64,000 nt of DNA. It comes from Xenopus tropicalis. Its lineage: Eukaryota; Chordata; Amphibia; Anura; Pipidae. Below, piece after piece: positions 1-11,942 of the stretch. The translations under genes were made by a program, and so were the position numbers. Every line of letters begins with the position of its first letter. The stretch's first letter is position 1. The stretch is taken from the NCBI RefSeq assembly GCF_000004195.4, contig NC_030683.2, positions 50,543,358 through 50,607,357 on the forward strand. The letters are read 5' to 3'. Below the pieces are notes generated by a model, which was not told where the DNA came from, did no database searches, and saw nothing but the letters and a program-made list of their open reading frames with translations.

Positions 1-404
1 AAAGTCAAACTTGATTTTTGAAAATTTTGATTGCTAACTTGTTTAATAAAAAACTTGAATTGCAAAAACTTGATCGACAAAAATCTAGGGGCAGATTTTT
101 TTTCCACGATTCATGTTTTTCGAGCTAAAACACTTTTTTCATTTAAAAAAAATGCAAATTTTTTAAACCATTTATTATGCGTCAAAACCACGCAAAACAC
201 GAATGTAAAAATATGCCATCTAAAAGCTGTCAGGGTCATGCAGAAGTCAGTGGGAGTTTTCCTGGGCAAATTATAACAATCTTTATTTAATTTATAAATT
301 TCAAGGATATTTGGTTTTTCTTTTTGTTGTGGAATTCCCTCCCCAAATCATTCGTACTGGCCGATACATTAGATAGCTTCAAGAAGGGGGTTGGGAGGCT
401 TTTT
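1..404. other. No gene seen
   Basis: AT-rich sequence with oligo-A and oligo-T runs. I see no exon, RNA gene or clear repeat. Confidence 0.5.
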
Positions 405-945
405 AGCAAGTGAGGGAATACAGGGTTATGGGAGATAGCTCTCAGTACAAGTGAGGGAATACAGGGGTATGGGAGATAGCTCTCAGTACAAGTGAGGGAA
501 TACAGGGGTATGGGAGATAGCTCTTAGTACAAGTGAGGGAATACAGGGGTAGGGGAGATAGCTCTCAGTACAAGTGAGGGAATACAGGGGTATGGGAGAT
601 AGCTCTCAGTACAAGTGAGGGAATACAGGGGTATGGGAGATAGCTCTTAGTACAAGTGAGGGAATACAGGGGTAGGGGAGATAGCTCTCAGTACAAGTGA
701 GGGAATACAGGGTTAGGGGAGATAGCTCTCAGTACAAGTGAGGGAATACAGGGTTATGGGAGATAGCTCTCAGTACAAGTGAGGGAATACAGGGGTAGGG
801 GAGATAGCTCTTAGTACAAGTGAGGGAATACAGGGGTATGGGAGATAGCTCTCAGTACAAGTGAGGGAATACAGGGTTATGGGAGATAGCTCTCAGTACA
901 AGTGAGGGAATACAGGGTTATGGGAGATAGCTCTTAGTACAAGTT
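405..945 (+). repeat. 41-bp minisatellite, about 13 copies
   Basis: GTGAGGGAATACAG recurs every 41 bases from about 409 to 903. Copies differ at few positions (GGGTTAT, GGGGTAT, GGGGTAG; CTCTC or CTCTT). The last copy runs straight into a CR1-like 3' end, which suggests the array is an expansion of that element's 3' region. Confidence 0.92.
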
Positions 946-1155
946 GATCCAGGGATTGGTCCGATTGCCATCTTGGAGTCAGGAAGGAATTTTTTCCCCT
1001 CTGCAGCAAATTAGAGAGGCTTCAGATGGGGTTTTTTGCCTTCCTCTGGATCAACTAGTAGTTAGGCAGGTTATATATAGGCATTATGGTTGAACGTGAT
1101 GGACATACAGTATGTCTTTTTCCAACCTAACTTACTGTGTTACTATGTTTTTGTT
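945..1155 (+). mobile_element. CR1-like LINE 3' end, truncated
   Basis: TTGATCCAGGGATTGGTCC, the GGATCAACTAG segment and TTGAACGTGATGGACATA ... CTTTTTCCAACC are the same 3' landmarks as in the CR1 at 25230-27923, where TTGAACTTGATGGACACAGG precedes the tail. Confidence 0.65.
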
Positions 1156-1978
1156 TGTATGTGCTTGATAATTTTTACGAAAACAAAAAACAAATTTAAG
1201 TTTTCGTGTTCTTTTCATTTTCGTTACACATTTAATTCCTTTTTGCTTTTTATATTGGGATCTTTTAATTAATGACTAAATATTCCTGGTTATAGTGGAA
1301 ATGAGTTTATTCATGGTTTCAAAAACATCTAAAACCTTGAAAATCAGAATGTTGATAAATCTACTTTTTAGAGTATCACTATAAAAAAGTTATTTTGGTA
1401 TCTTTTATTCTTTCTCTTCAAGTTATAATAATGATTCCCACTACATGCTGATTTACAGTGGACAAAGAAGACGTGATTCACGACGTCTTTTCACAAATCC
1501 TTTGAGGACAAACTCTTGTTCATTCCTAAAAGAAATGTATTTTACCAATGTCAACACTTCGATACTGATAAAAGCTCTCAATCATATTGCTGCCAGCAAT
1601 CTTAAGCATGCTGTTTAATGAGTAATGAGCACTTTTGTGTATTAACCCACTTAAGATGCTGGGCGGAACCAAAAGAAATGTCTCGCTGAAATAAAATCTG
1701 CATACCCACTTTCACATTACAGGATTCTATTATAAAAGAAACAGCCCTTTTCTACTGACATGGTATGTATAATAGACAGCAAAGTTCATTTACATTTCTA
1801 TTATTATTATCTAACATATTTATCCTCTGTGTCTCAGATTAAGAGTAATAATCACAGGAAACAGAAACATCTACTTTTACTATTGCAACACATTCAGATA
1901 ATACTTTTTTGAAACTCTTTGCTTTGCATTTTGATTTGATAGTCAGGTAAACACCGTTTGTTGTCCTTTTTACAGACA

Positions 1979-2194
1979 GGGGCAGATTTATCAACGTGTG
2001 AAATTAGAGCTCACCACAGTAAAATTTATTGCTCTCATTTCATTCATTTCTATGGGGTTTTTAGATACATATTTATCAAATTGTAAACTTTTTCATTGAT
2101 AAATATATCTCATAGAAATCCCACAGAAATAAATAGAGAGTGGTAGAATTTTACTGTGATGGGCTCTAATTTAACACTTTGATAAATCTGCCCC
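1979..2194. mobile_element. Fold-back MITE
   Basis: Ends are GGGGCAGATTTATCAA and TTGATAAATCTGCCCC, exact inverted repeats. The arms continue (TAAAATT..., TCTATGGG/CCCACAGA). No coding capacity. Confidence 0.75.
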
Positions 2195-2439
2195 AAAATG
2201 TATGCATTATCAAATGTTCCAAAACTAAAGCCTGCCTATACATGCCTACAGATAAGAACCCTTGTTTGTACATTGCATGATTGAACCTAATATATTGTTC
2301 ACATTTTCCTATTTATGTTTGTTGCAATGAAATCATTCATCGGGATGCTTTTTTAAAATCTGGATTAGACATTTTTTCCTCTGTATCAAATGTACATTTA
2401 AGAGTACAAATATAATTACCTGTATCTGTAATTGCATAA

Positions 2440-2762
2440 ACAGGTTTGGGACCTTTTATCCAGAAACCCAGTTTCCAAAAAGCCCCGGGTTATGATAACG
2501 CCTTCTCCAATAGAGTCCATCCATTTTAAGAAAATTAATACATTAAAACAATTGTCTTTTTCTCTGTAATAATAAAACAGTACATTGTATTTGATCCTAA
2601 CTAAGCTACATGAATCCATATCAGTGCAAAAATAGTCAAACTGGATTTATTTATATTCATATATTTTTTAGCACACCGGTTAAGGTTTGGGGGTCCAAGA
2701 AAACCCCTTATCTGGAAACCTCAGGTCCCAAGAATTCTAGATAATAGATCCTATACCTGAAT
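2440..2762 (-). mobile_element. MITE of the TATCCAGAA/GGATAA family
   Basis: Contains TTATCCAGAAACCC near one end and CTAGATAATAGATCC then TATACCTG at the other. Related copies lie at 32829-33103, 34365-34630, 42022-42340 and 43464-43797. Confidence 0.6.
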
Positions 2763-2944
2763 ATTTTTTTTTTTGTTATTTTTCATCTGAGCGTACAACT
2801 ATATATTTTATGTCAGTAACTTTGAGCACAGAATATAAACATTGGTAAATATCCTTTCAAGAGAAGAAACCTTGCTTTAAACCTTAAAGTTTTTCTTAGA
2901 TGAATATGTAATGTCTAACCCAAAACATAATCTTAGTTTTCCAG

Positions 2945-3120
2945 AAGAAAGTATTTGGGTCAGTGCCTCCTGCTGTTAGTATCTGTATATATAGAAGCAT
3001 GCCTTTCGCAAACATCTGAAATGTGTTCTGGCGTTCCCGGAGTTCCTGGCATACCTGGACAGATGGGTCTTCCAGGGAGAGATGGAAGGGATGGAATTAA
3101 AGGAGATCCTGGACCACCAG
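2945..3120 (+). CDS. sftpa1: Gene A exon: signal segment, N-terminal Cys, first collagen triplets
   Basis: Acceptor TTTTCCAG precedes it and donor GTATTG follows. The frame gives a leucine-rich segment ([10 protein letters not shown]), SEMCSG, then ten Gly-X-Y triplets including [10 protein letters not shown]. It leaves phase 1. Confidence 0.8.
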
Positions 3121-4125
3121 GTATTGTAATATAAGCTTTCATTTCTGTAGCTACCAAAGTGTTGAAAACATTAGGGCTAATTTACGTCCAAAAGTGCAGT
3201 GAGCAAAGTGCAATTTTTAGCCTGATCACCGTGTTTTTCCAACACTGCACTGTTTTCTTTCCCAGAATAACAGCACAATTGCAGATTGTTGCCTTGACAC
3301 ATTAATGACATGCCTAATGCAGTTGCATCTGATTTGCCAAAATGGATGCAACTTGTGTGTGTGCTATATTGCAAATCTGATGCAGTAGCACCAAATATTG
3401 CTTAAGTCTGCCTGGTGTTATTTTTGGTGTTGGCACATTAGTTGCAACTCAGCTGTGTCACGCTGATTGACTCAGGGTGCAAAAGAAACCCTGGATCTAC
3501 CACCTCGTCAGGAGGTGGCTGTAGCTCCCCTGCATCAATATGAGCAGCAGTGCGCAATTTGGAATGAAAGGAAGGAGAGACTATGCAGCACCAAGAGCAA
3601 CTATACAGAAGTACAAGGAGCACATTTTGACAAAGTGGTGTTACACACAAGTAACTGTGAGGAAAAGCGCATGGTGCCCACTGTGCTTGTGGACATAAAT
3701 TAGCCCTATGTCTTTTTCTGCGTTCTCCATTTTTCATGCTCACTGATTAAACTCCAAGTTATTTACTAATATATACTAGGTGAGGAACTGTCATGTAATA
3801 CATTTTGTTATGCTAACATGTTTCATAGTGCTCAATAAAAATAAAATGTTGTAAATATCAACCATAGGGCCCCGAGGCCCTCCAGGAGGGAACCAAGGAG
3901 AACCAGGAAGAGATGGTATTCCAGGATGTAAAGGTGAACCCGGAAAACAAGGCGAAAAAGGAGATAGTGGATCTCCAGGTAACGTGCTGTTCTTTATCTG
4001 TCCTCTTTCTTTTGATTTGTGTTATTCTTAAAAGACGAAGTAGAAGGATGAAACCTTAGAACCAACAACCCAGTATAAAAAAGCAATGCAAAAAACTGTT
4101 CTTTCTTTAAACATATACAAATATC

Positions 4126-4179
<54 letters not shown>

Positions 4180-7136
4180 TGCACTCCACCAGCAAAAATC
4201 AACATTGCAGCAGAAATGAACATTGCAAACCTCAACGTTTCAGTCCCCCACAGGGACCTTTGTCAGGAGGCGGAAAGTAATGCTTTATTTTGCCTCCTGA
4301 TGAAGGTCCCTGTGGGGGATTGAAACGTTAAGGGTTTGCAATGTTCCTTTTTTCTGTGTTTTAATAAATATTGACTTTTTATACCTATGATTGAAATCAT
4401 GTGAGTGCTGACATTACTTTTGCGAGATATATATATATATATATATATATATAGGCAAGCACAAAAGGGAGGGGATTTTACACAATGTAAAACTGATTAA
4501 ATATTATTTATATAAAAAAGCAAGGTTCTTGTTGAAATTTATCTCCCCAAATAGTGATGCTCAAATATAGGTGAGTACCTTATAGTGTGTAGGCTCATAT
4601 GATTTGGCATCTTACAGCAGCCTCTCTGGCATTTGTCAGAATTCCCAGATAGCCAATCCGGGCCTGTTATTCAGCATTGGTGGGACAATGCATTCACTGG
4701 TGCAAAAACCATGGGCTTGTACTTACTGAAGGCAAAACAATCCTATTGGGTTTAATTAATGTTAAAATTGTTTTTAGCAGACTTAGCAAGATAAGGAAAG
4801 GCAAAAACTAATTAAGTAAATACAGCTATAAGTACTCACAGAAATGCTGCACTGAGTCCTCTAGCAAAAGAAACACAGGATTCCTTGTCTTCTTTTGTGT
4901 AAACATGTTCTTTGGTATCAGATTTCCTCTCCCTCGGGGGTCCTTTAGGTACAGGGGCACGAGTCTGCTCAGCTAAAATGGCAGCTGCTATCTTGAACAA
5001 ACAGAGGGAGCTTCTAGGGCTCTTTACTCAGGAATGGTAAAGCTTTCTGCAGAATAAATATAGTGTTCTAGGTGGTACTAATTTGGCTAATCTATTGTCA
5101 ATAAAATGCCAAAATGTATTTTCTTCTCCTTTAAAGTATAGAGATCCAAATTATAGTACAACCCTTAATCCAGAAGACCCCAGGTCCCAGAAATTCTGTA
5201 TAATAGGTACCATACCTGTACTATGACATAAATATCTCTTTCACCTGTAGAAGAGCTTTAACATTTGGTGTTCACTTAAAAGTGGCTCTTATTGATATAT
5301 AGTATTTTAAGAACCCTTAAATGAAGTTATATATAATTAATATCATAATTATTATATTTAACCATTATATTGAAAATAGCAATCCATCATAAATGTATTA
5401 GATGAGTAGCTTCTGTTGTAAATGGTATAATAATAACAGTGTTCTGTAATACTTTCGAATGCTTTTTATGCTGTGTATGAAGCAGTATGGATTTCTAATA
5501 GGATAAGTAAAAAATGATCAAAGAGTATAAAGCTTTTAATCATATTTCTCTGTTTTTTCCATTTTATTCCTTAAAGGTATATTGGGATCTCTGGACCATG
5601 ACTTGCATATTCAGATCTTTGACTTAACTCATCATATTTCCAGTATTGTAGGAGGTAAATGGAGTTTCAGTCAAATTTTTTTTTAATTTAAGACGTTAAG
5701 GTGTCATTAACTTAATTCCCCATTATACAGAGCTATAACCTAACTGTTCTGTGTAATGGCTTATAGTGAATATAGTGCACTGAAGATTATACATGACAAA
5801 TAAAATGCAGTCATATTCTTCAGTAGTCATTTCGGTATTTATTCTGAAGGTACAGTTTTCCTTTAAGTCCTACCAGGTTTCCAAGTGAACTAAAATTAAT
5901 TTGAAATTACTGACGGATTGTAGCACAGAACATGATACATATTATGTGTATTATCTGAATTTATATTAATAATATTTTAAAAAAAAGATTCACGTGTAGG
6001 CAGTTTTTGTAACAAAAATGGTTGTATCAGTTTATTCTCACATAATCTTTATATATTGGTAATACAGGTATGGGGTATATTATCTTGAAAATTAAGATCT
6101 AAATCTGAAGCACAACGATTAAGGCTTTAAAAAAGAAACTTTAAACACTGTGCCAATGTATGTTGCTGACAAGTTAAAGAGTGCCATCTTGCAGAGTCTA
6201 CTTTCTGGATTATAGAGGTCATTTACCAGGTCCAGACTGAGATTCAAAATAGGCCCTGGCATATCATACAGCCCCCCACCAGCCAAATAAATAGTGACTG
6301 CATATGAAATCATACAGCAGTCCCTTTGGCATTCAACAGAATCCACAGATTCTCCAGGCTTGTCATTCACCATTGGTGGGAGAGTGCACAAAATGCTGGC
6401 AAGTTTATGGCACTTAGCACCCTGCACCAATAATAGCACCCACAGGGCCAGGTCTTTGTCTTCCAGAATGGAATGCAAGGACCTGCACTCCTCCCCCACT
6501 ATGAATTCAGCATTATGACCATGAAATAATGCCAAGTTAAAAAAAAAAATTGCTATTTAAACTATTTGTTTAAATGGGACACTATAAAGAATAAAAATTT
6601 AGTATTATAGGTTTCAAGATAATATATCTCATACATGTAGATAATTAAAAAAAACACAGATAACTGTCAACAAAAATTCCACAAATGAAAGCATTGACAG
6701 GAAACAGTATTTAAGTATTATACATGCTGATAATAAATCCCATTACCCATATATTCTAGCTCTCCGTCTAGAAGGGAAGATTCAGGCAGCAGGAGGAAAG
6801 ATGTTTGCCAGCAGTGGAACGGAACTGGATTTTGAAGCCTCTTTGGCTGCATGTAAAGCAGTCGGTGGTCGTCTTGCCACCCCAACAAATGAAGCAGAGA
6901 ACAATGCGATCTTAGCATTTGTGAAGCAATATAACAGATATGCATACCTGGGAATTAAAGTGGGGGACATTGCTGATCAGTTCCATTATTTAGATGGAAC
7001 TTCTGTTAACTATACAAATTGGGGCAAAAACGAACCTAGTGGTAAAGGAAAAGAACCTTGTGTTGAAATATACACAGATGGCCATTGGAATGACAAAGTT
7101 TGTAATCAATATCGTCTGACTGTTTGTGAGTTTTAA
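2945..7136 (+). CDS. sftpa1: Gene A: surfactant protein A-like collectin
   Basis: Four coding exons are visible: 2945-3120, 3868-3978, 5577-5654 and 6760-7136. They encode a hydrophobic signal segment, an N-terminal Cys (SEMCSG), 23 Gly-X-Y triplets, a neck and a C-type lectin domain ending in VCEF. The collagen register breaks once, after triplet 13 (GGN then Q), the same place as the SP-A kink in mammals. The CRD has four Cys, VNYTNW, an EPS motif where mannose-binding relatives have EPN, VEIYTDG and WND, all SP-A-like. SP-A is a secreted lectin of lung surfactant that binds lipids and microbial sugars. The first visible exon has no in-frame ATG before the Cys segment, and an in-frame stop lies just upstream of its acceptor. 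The start must lie in an unrecognised upstream exon or has been lost. AATAAA follows the stop at 7154. SP-A assignment is confident; completeness is not. Confidence 0.85.
3174..3706. mobile_element. MITE in gene A intron
   Basis: Terminal inverted repeats GGGCTAATTTACGTCCA and TGGACATAAATTAGCCC, flanked on both sides by TA. It lies between the two collagen exons of gene A. The open frames inside it are not exons. Confidence 0.75.
3868..3978 (+). CDS. sftpa1: Gene A exon: collagen with SP-A-type kink
   Basis: Lies between CCATAG and GTAACG, 37 codons, phase 1 on both sides. Triplets are regular except GGN-Q, an extra residue that breaks the repeat. A Cys sits in a GCK triplet further on. Confidence 0.85.
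4129..4450. repeat. GA microsatellite, inverted repeat, TA microsatellite
   Basis: A (GA)n tract at 4138-4175 is followed by an inverted repeat around CCCCACAGGGACCTTTGTCAGG and CCTGATGAAGGTCCCTGTGGGG, then a (TA)n tract near 4426-4453. A similar design is at 21250-21372. Confidence 0.65.
4790..5134 (-). mobile_element. TTAA-type MITE (AAGGAGAAGGAAAG family), reverse copy
   Basis: The right end reads TTCTTCTCCTTTAA; the body includes GTTCTAGGTGGTAC and CTCTTTACTCAGG in reverse complement to the complete copy at 38424-38884. The left end is decayed. Confidence 0.65.
5577..5654 (+). CDS. sftpa1: Gene A exon: coiled-coil neck
   Basis: 26 codons between CTTAAAG and GTAAAT, phase 1. It encodes [19 protein letters not shown], a heptad-like segment at the position of the SP-A neck (compare LDEEL in mammals). 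84% or more of its bases recur in the gene B neck exon. Confidence 0.8.
6760..7136 (+). CDS. sftpa1: Gene A exon: C-type lectin domain
   Basis: Acceptor TATTCTAG; stop TAA at 7134-7136. The domain runs from ALRLEGK to TVCEF with four Cys (AACKA, EPCVE, KVCNQ, TVCEF). An N-glycosylation sequon, NYT, precedes TNW, as in mammalian SP-A. Confidence 0.92.
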
Positions 7137-7153
7137 ATTGAACATTCTTTTGC

Positions 7154-7159
7154 AATAAA
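7154..7159 (+). terminator. Poly(A) signal of gene A
   Basis: AATAAA 18 bases after the stop codon. The same motif and flanks occur after gene B. Confidence 0.7.
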
Positions 7160-7739
7160 AGCACTACTTGTGTTTGTGTGTTAAATGGACTTGTATCTAT
7201 TAACTTTTGTTTTCAATGACAAAGCAATATAATGTTGCCTTGCTTTAACAAATACTGATCAATTATATAAGAAAAATAAGCATACATGTGATTAGGTCTA
7301 AGGCATAAATGTATCTACAGTTTATAGTTTGCTTGTGTCCAATGAGCAATTAACATTTTAAATATCTAATGAAACATATTGTGGTGTCAAATGCTAATTT
7401 GTGTATATTTATTTAAAAAATATTCTCATCTTACAACATGTATTACCCCATAAAATACATGTATTACCCCCAAGCTAAAATATTCACTTATCGAAAATGA
7501 ATCCTCCACCAAAAAACACGATTAATAAAAGGAAAATGCAACCAAGTACATTAATTAAAATTTCAGTTGCTTTACAGTTATTTGCAAATGTAATTGCTAC
7601 TAAAAGCAGTATCTCTGACTCCTGAAAAAATGTAGCAGAACATTTTCTTAAGAATCATAACCAGAGAAAGGCATAAAAACAAGAGATAAAAAGGGCTTTA
7701 ATCAGCTCAGCTTGTTTAAAAACTACAGAAATGTTATAT

Positions 7740-7945
7740 GAATGTATGTTCTCCCCATGCTTGTGTGGCTTTCTTCCCAAACTCTAAAAACATACAGGCT
7801 GGTTAATTTGCTCCTGATAAAACGTATGTGATAGGGACCTTAGATTGTAACCCCCACTGCTGTGGGGAATGGTATAAAAAATGGTATAATCTCTGTAAAG
7901 TGCTGTGAAATATGTTGGCACTATATAAATAAAGGATAATAATGA
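7740..7945 (+). mobile_element. LINE/SINE-type 3' tail
   Basis: Contains TTAGATTGTAACCCCCACTG and GGCACTATATAAATAAAGGA, close to the tail of the L2-like LINE at 40270-40470 (GATTGTAAGCTC, GCGCTTTATAAATAAAG). Confidence 0.55.
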
Positions 7946-8799
7946 TCAAAAAGCAAGTTGAGCAACTTGTTTGTTGTGATACTTTATGGTGTTTAAGAGT
8001 ATGGGGGAAAATGTATGTTATGTAATGTTGTAATGGCAAATGTGAGGAATTTGTTGGCAAGATGTTATATTAAAAAGGGAAACTCTCATGATTTTTATGG
8101 GGTAGCTTTTAAAATGATATTGAACTGTGTCTTGCAAAAACACTATTTCTGCCATTTAAAATTGCATTTTCATACAAATGTATCATCTCTACCCAGTTCA
8201 TTTTGCATTAACTTTCAGAAATAGCCAGCACAGCATCATCATGCAAGTTCTGTCATACAGATCTGTTTAGCATATTAGTTGCAATTGTATCTAAGTGCAG
8301 GTGTTGCTTGTTAAGATTTCTGGGTTCTCTGCTAAAAGGTACTTTTTTAATTAAGTTTCAGAAACATTGTATCTCTTACGTGAACTTTCCAGCAGTGGAA
8401 TGACTAGTTATTGATCCCTACTGCATGATCATTGGGCCCCTAACTTTGGACAAAGACATTTTCATAAACATATATTGCAGCTGCATATCAGTCCCACAGG
8501 GTCCCCTATAGTTCCTGGGCCCCCAGCAGTTGCAGGGCCTTTTTTTATTATTTAAATTTATTATTTGACTTACATTTTGACGCAAAGACAACGAAACACA
8601 AGCATCAAAGGACACAGTACTACATACCTTACACCCAGCCTAGAACTTTAGGAGTGAAAAACGTTTTTTGACAAAAGAGCAGGCATCAGTTCCTTGGAGG
8701 CACATCAACTGCATTGTTCCATCATATTCCTTGTGGGATCCTTCTTTGATCACTTTCCTTCGGGAACCTTAGGGGATACAGAAAAAGAAGAGGAGAATC

Positions 8800-8990
8800 A
8801 TGGATTAAGAAGATGACTTGAAAGTCATTTTGGCATTTTACTGCACAATAGATTTGCCACATTAGTGCCACCTAGAACACTATATTTATTCTGCAGAAAG
8901 CATTACTTTACCTGAATAAAGTGCCCAGTCTCTACCATACCCCTACTGAGTGATTCAGGTTTGTCCTGTGCCATCAAGTAAGCGCCAGAT
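8800..8990 (+). mobile_element. Fragment of the TTAA-type MITE family
   Basis: CATTTTGGCATTTTACTG, ATTTGCCACATTAGTGCC and TATTTATTCTGCAGAAAGC match 38440-38530. The terminal repeats are lost. Confidence 0.6.
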
Positions 8991-9887
8991 AGGGTTACAT
9001 CTGTTATAGCTTTAGGCTATAACGCTATAGTGCTTTAAGGCTAGTGTCACACATATCATTTTTCCACTAGTGACGTCCCCGCTATTGCTACTAAAGTTAG
9101 TAGCTTTGGAAGGCAGTGAAGAGGGACCCTCTACCAGCAGAAAGACAGTAGCAGAGAATCCATCCATGTTGCATTATCTTTATGGTTATGCATACTGAGC
9201 CAGAACAGTTTTTCTTTGTAGCTGTGGTTATCAGAATATAACATCTGGGATAAATGGTTTTTTTTTACCTAGCATACTAAGATGAAAAAATTAGGGGGTC
9301 ATATGGGAACCCTAAACCCATAATATCATAAATAATTGTGGTTATTTTTCATGTTTGCAATTGGTCTTCAATGTATATTATTTGTAGTTTTTTAGGTATT
9401 TCAATTTCTGTTTAGCAGCTTTCCAGTTTGGAATTTCAGCAGCTATCTGGTTGCTATGGTCCAATTTACCTTAGCGACAAGGGAGTGGTTTAAATGAGAG
9501 ACAGATATATATATATAGACGAGGGCCTGATAGAAAAGTAAGTTATGAAAAGTAACTATAACAATAAAACTGTAGCCTCACAAGGCAATAGTTTTCTGGC
9601 TGCTGGGGTCAGTGACCCCCATTTGAAAGCTGCAGGGAGTTAGAAGAAGACAGCAAATAATTCAGAAACTATAACAAATAAATAATGAAGGCAAATTGAA
9701 AGGTTGCTTAGAACTGGACATTCTATAACATACTTAATAAGTTAACTTAAAGGTGAACTACCCCTTTAACACAAGCCTTTAGCTGTTCTAACGTCTCACC
9801 TGTCTTACTGACTTGAATTGCTTCCATGTATTTTATTTCCTGGTATTTATACAGTTTACAATCTAAAGTCCGTCACATTCACACATA

Positions 9888-10640
9888 GGGGGAGATTTAT
9901 TAAGACACCAAGGGGCTGATTTACTTACCCACGAACGGGTCGAATGGAGTCCGATTGCGTTTTTTTCGTAATGATCGGTACTTTGCGATTTTTTCGTATG
10001 TTTTGCGATTTTTTCGGATTCTTTACGAATTTTTCGGATCCAATACGATTTTTGCGTAAAAACGCGAGTTTTCCTATCCATTACGAAAGTTGCGTAAAAA
10101 GTTGCGCATTTTGCGTAGCGTTAAAACTTACGCGAAAAGTTGCGCATTTTTCGCGTAAGTTTTAACGCTACGCAAAATGCGCAACTTTTTACGCAACTTT
10201 CTTAATGGATACGAAAAACTCGCGTTTTTACGCAAAAATCGTATTGGATCCGAAAAATTCGTACAGAATCCGAAAAAATCGCAAAACATACGAAAAAGTC
10301 GCAAAATATTCGTTTTCAAGTCGGAACTTTTCCAATTCGGGTCGGATTCGTGGGTTAGTAAATCAGCCCCCAAGGGTATTTACACCGATTTTTTCGCGCT
10401 TGCGTGACTTTTTCGTACACCTGTGCAACTTGCGCAAAAAATTTGGAAAGGTTCTGCCACTGTTTACAATCGTTCGATAAGAAAATTTTGTGACTTTTGG
10501 ATTGCCAATACGATATTATCGTGACTAATACAATTTTTTCGTAAGCATTTTTGTGATATTTGCGATCCTCAGAAATGATCGTATCCAATCCGAATTTTTC
10601 CCATTCGGGATTTGAACTCGTGTTTTAATGAATCGGCCCC
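9888..10640. mobile_element. Fold-back MITE (outer), 3-bp target duplication
   Basis: Ends are GGGGGAGATTTATTAAGACA and TTTTAATGAATCGGCCCC, flanked by ATA on both sides (9885-9887 and 10641-10643). It is interrupted by a second fold-back. Confidence 0.7.
9912..10370. mobile_element. Fold-back MITE (inner), nested
   Basis: Ends are GGGGCTGATTTACTTACCC and GGGTTAGTAAATCAGCCCC, flanked by CAA (9909-9911 and 10371-10373). The two arms are near-perfect inverted copies meeting at about 10140. A 3-bp duplication and GGG ends suggest a PIF/Harbinger-type non-autonomous element. Confidence 0.8.
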
Positions 10641-10774
10641 ATACAGTAAGTTCCGTTTAAGAAGGAGCCAGGTAACCTGCTTGTATGTTACTAATGTGTG
10701 GGAGAAAACTGGAGTATCTGTATGAAACACACACAGACAAGGGGAGATATGACCACTATGCATAAATATATAGG

Positions 10775-10925
10775 GTGCCCAAACATCTAGGGACTGGTCT
10801 TCTTGCCCTTTTAGAATCAGGGTTGAGGGTTTTTTCCCTTCTGAATCAAACTGGAGACAGCATTAGTTGTTTTTTTTTCCCCCTTCCTTTTTCTATATAT
10901 ATATTTTTTCAAATATTCTACTTTT
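10775..10925 (+). mobile_element. CR1-like 3' fragment
   Basis: GGGACTGGTCTTCTTGCCC and TTTCCCTTCTGAATCAAACTGG. Related fragments are at 11580-11690 and 19205-19330. Confidence 0.45.
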
Positions 10926-11049
10926 TAAAAGGGAGATAATAATCTGCAAAACATGTTTTAATATAGCATTTACAGTACCATTACTATCATATATTATATC
11001 AATGTCTAGTTATATATAAAAAATGAAAATAAAAAAACAACTTATTATT

Positions 11050-11460
11050 AGTGATGACATTTTTTCAGCTGGCATGGATTTGCAGCAAAATTCTGCATTT
11101 TTCCATCAGTGAATGTTTTTGCAAAACTGCGACAAAAATTTGCCACAAATTTTTTTTTTCAAAGACAAAATAAGTCGCCAAGAAAAAAGAAGTTGGCAAG
11201 AAAAAATGACGGCTAGACAAAAAGGTCGCCACAAAAAAAAATGTCCATTGACTTGCATTTGGAGTAAGAAAAAATAGCCATTGACTTTAATGACTTTGGA
11301 GTAAGAAAAACAGCCAATGAATTTCATGCATTTTAAGTAAGAAAAATAGATGCGTGTAAAAAATGTTGCGTGCGTAAAAATGTCACCTATTGACTGCATT
11401 TTAAGAATTTTTCAGCGTTTCACACATTTTTTGGTGAAGTGAAAGTGGCAGATTCACTCA
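11050..11460 (-). mobile_element. MITE of the TAGTGATGAGCGAAT family
   Basis: Starts TAGTGATGACA and ends CAGATTCACTCATCACTA, imperfect inverted ends. Relatives are at 17770-18080, 33350-33530, 58970-59240 and 61855-62125. Confidence 0.55.
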
Positions 11461-11929
11461 TCACTACTGATTATATGAAAGTAAGCCAAGAAACACAAGC
11501 TTCACAAAACACAGCTTACCTTGTGTATCTTGCTGCACAATGATAATTGATAAATCTGCTTCTTTGTATAAAACCAATATAGGGACTGGTCCTATTGCCC
11601 TTTGGAAATCAGGACAGAGGGTGACAGCATCAGTTGATTTTTCCCTTTCCTCCTTTCAATATATATATTTTTAAAGAAACTATTCTATATTTAGAAGGGA
11701 GATAATCTGGAAAACATGTTTCCATACTTTCCATGTGTATGTTGTATGATGTAACTTTTACTGATCCAAGTTCATCATGATAACAGAAAATAGTTTAAGA
11801 GATAGCTGTTATCTTTTGTTTTAGTATGGGGTAAGGTTGTTAAATGATTATTTTGAGGAGGGAATATACTGTGTTAAAAGGTAAGGTTTGTCCTTCCTAA
11901 CAACCATGTACTGAATGCATTTTCTACAG

Positions 11930-11942
11930 GGATCTACAAAAG
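11930..11942 (+). other. Possible 5' UTR micro-exon upstream of gene B
   Basis: GGATCTACAAAAG lies between TTTTCTACAG and GTAATA. The same arrangement occurs upstream of gene C at 19724-19736. It could be a non-coding exon or only conserved duplicated sequence. Confidence 0.25.

Noticed and set aside
405..945. Possible CRISPR array
   Set aside because: The 41-bp units are contiguous with no variable spacers, and the DNA is vertebrate.
9863..10588. Overlapping frames in the fold-back region
   Set aside because: They arise from inverted arms of TTTTTCG repeats; the same explains frames at 62808-63703.
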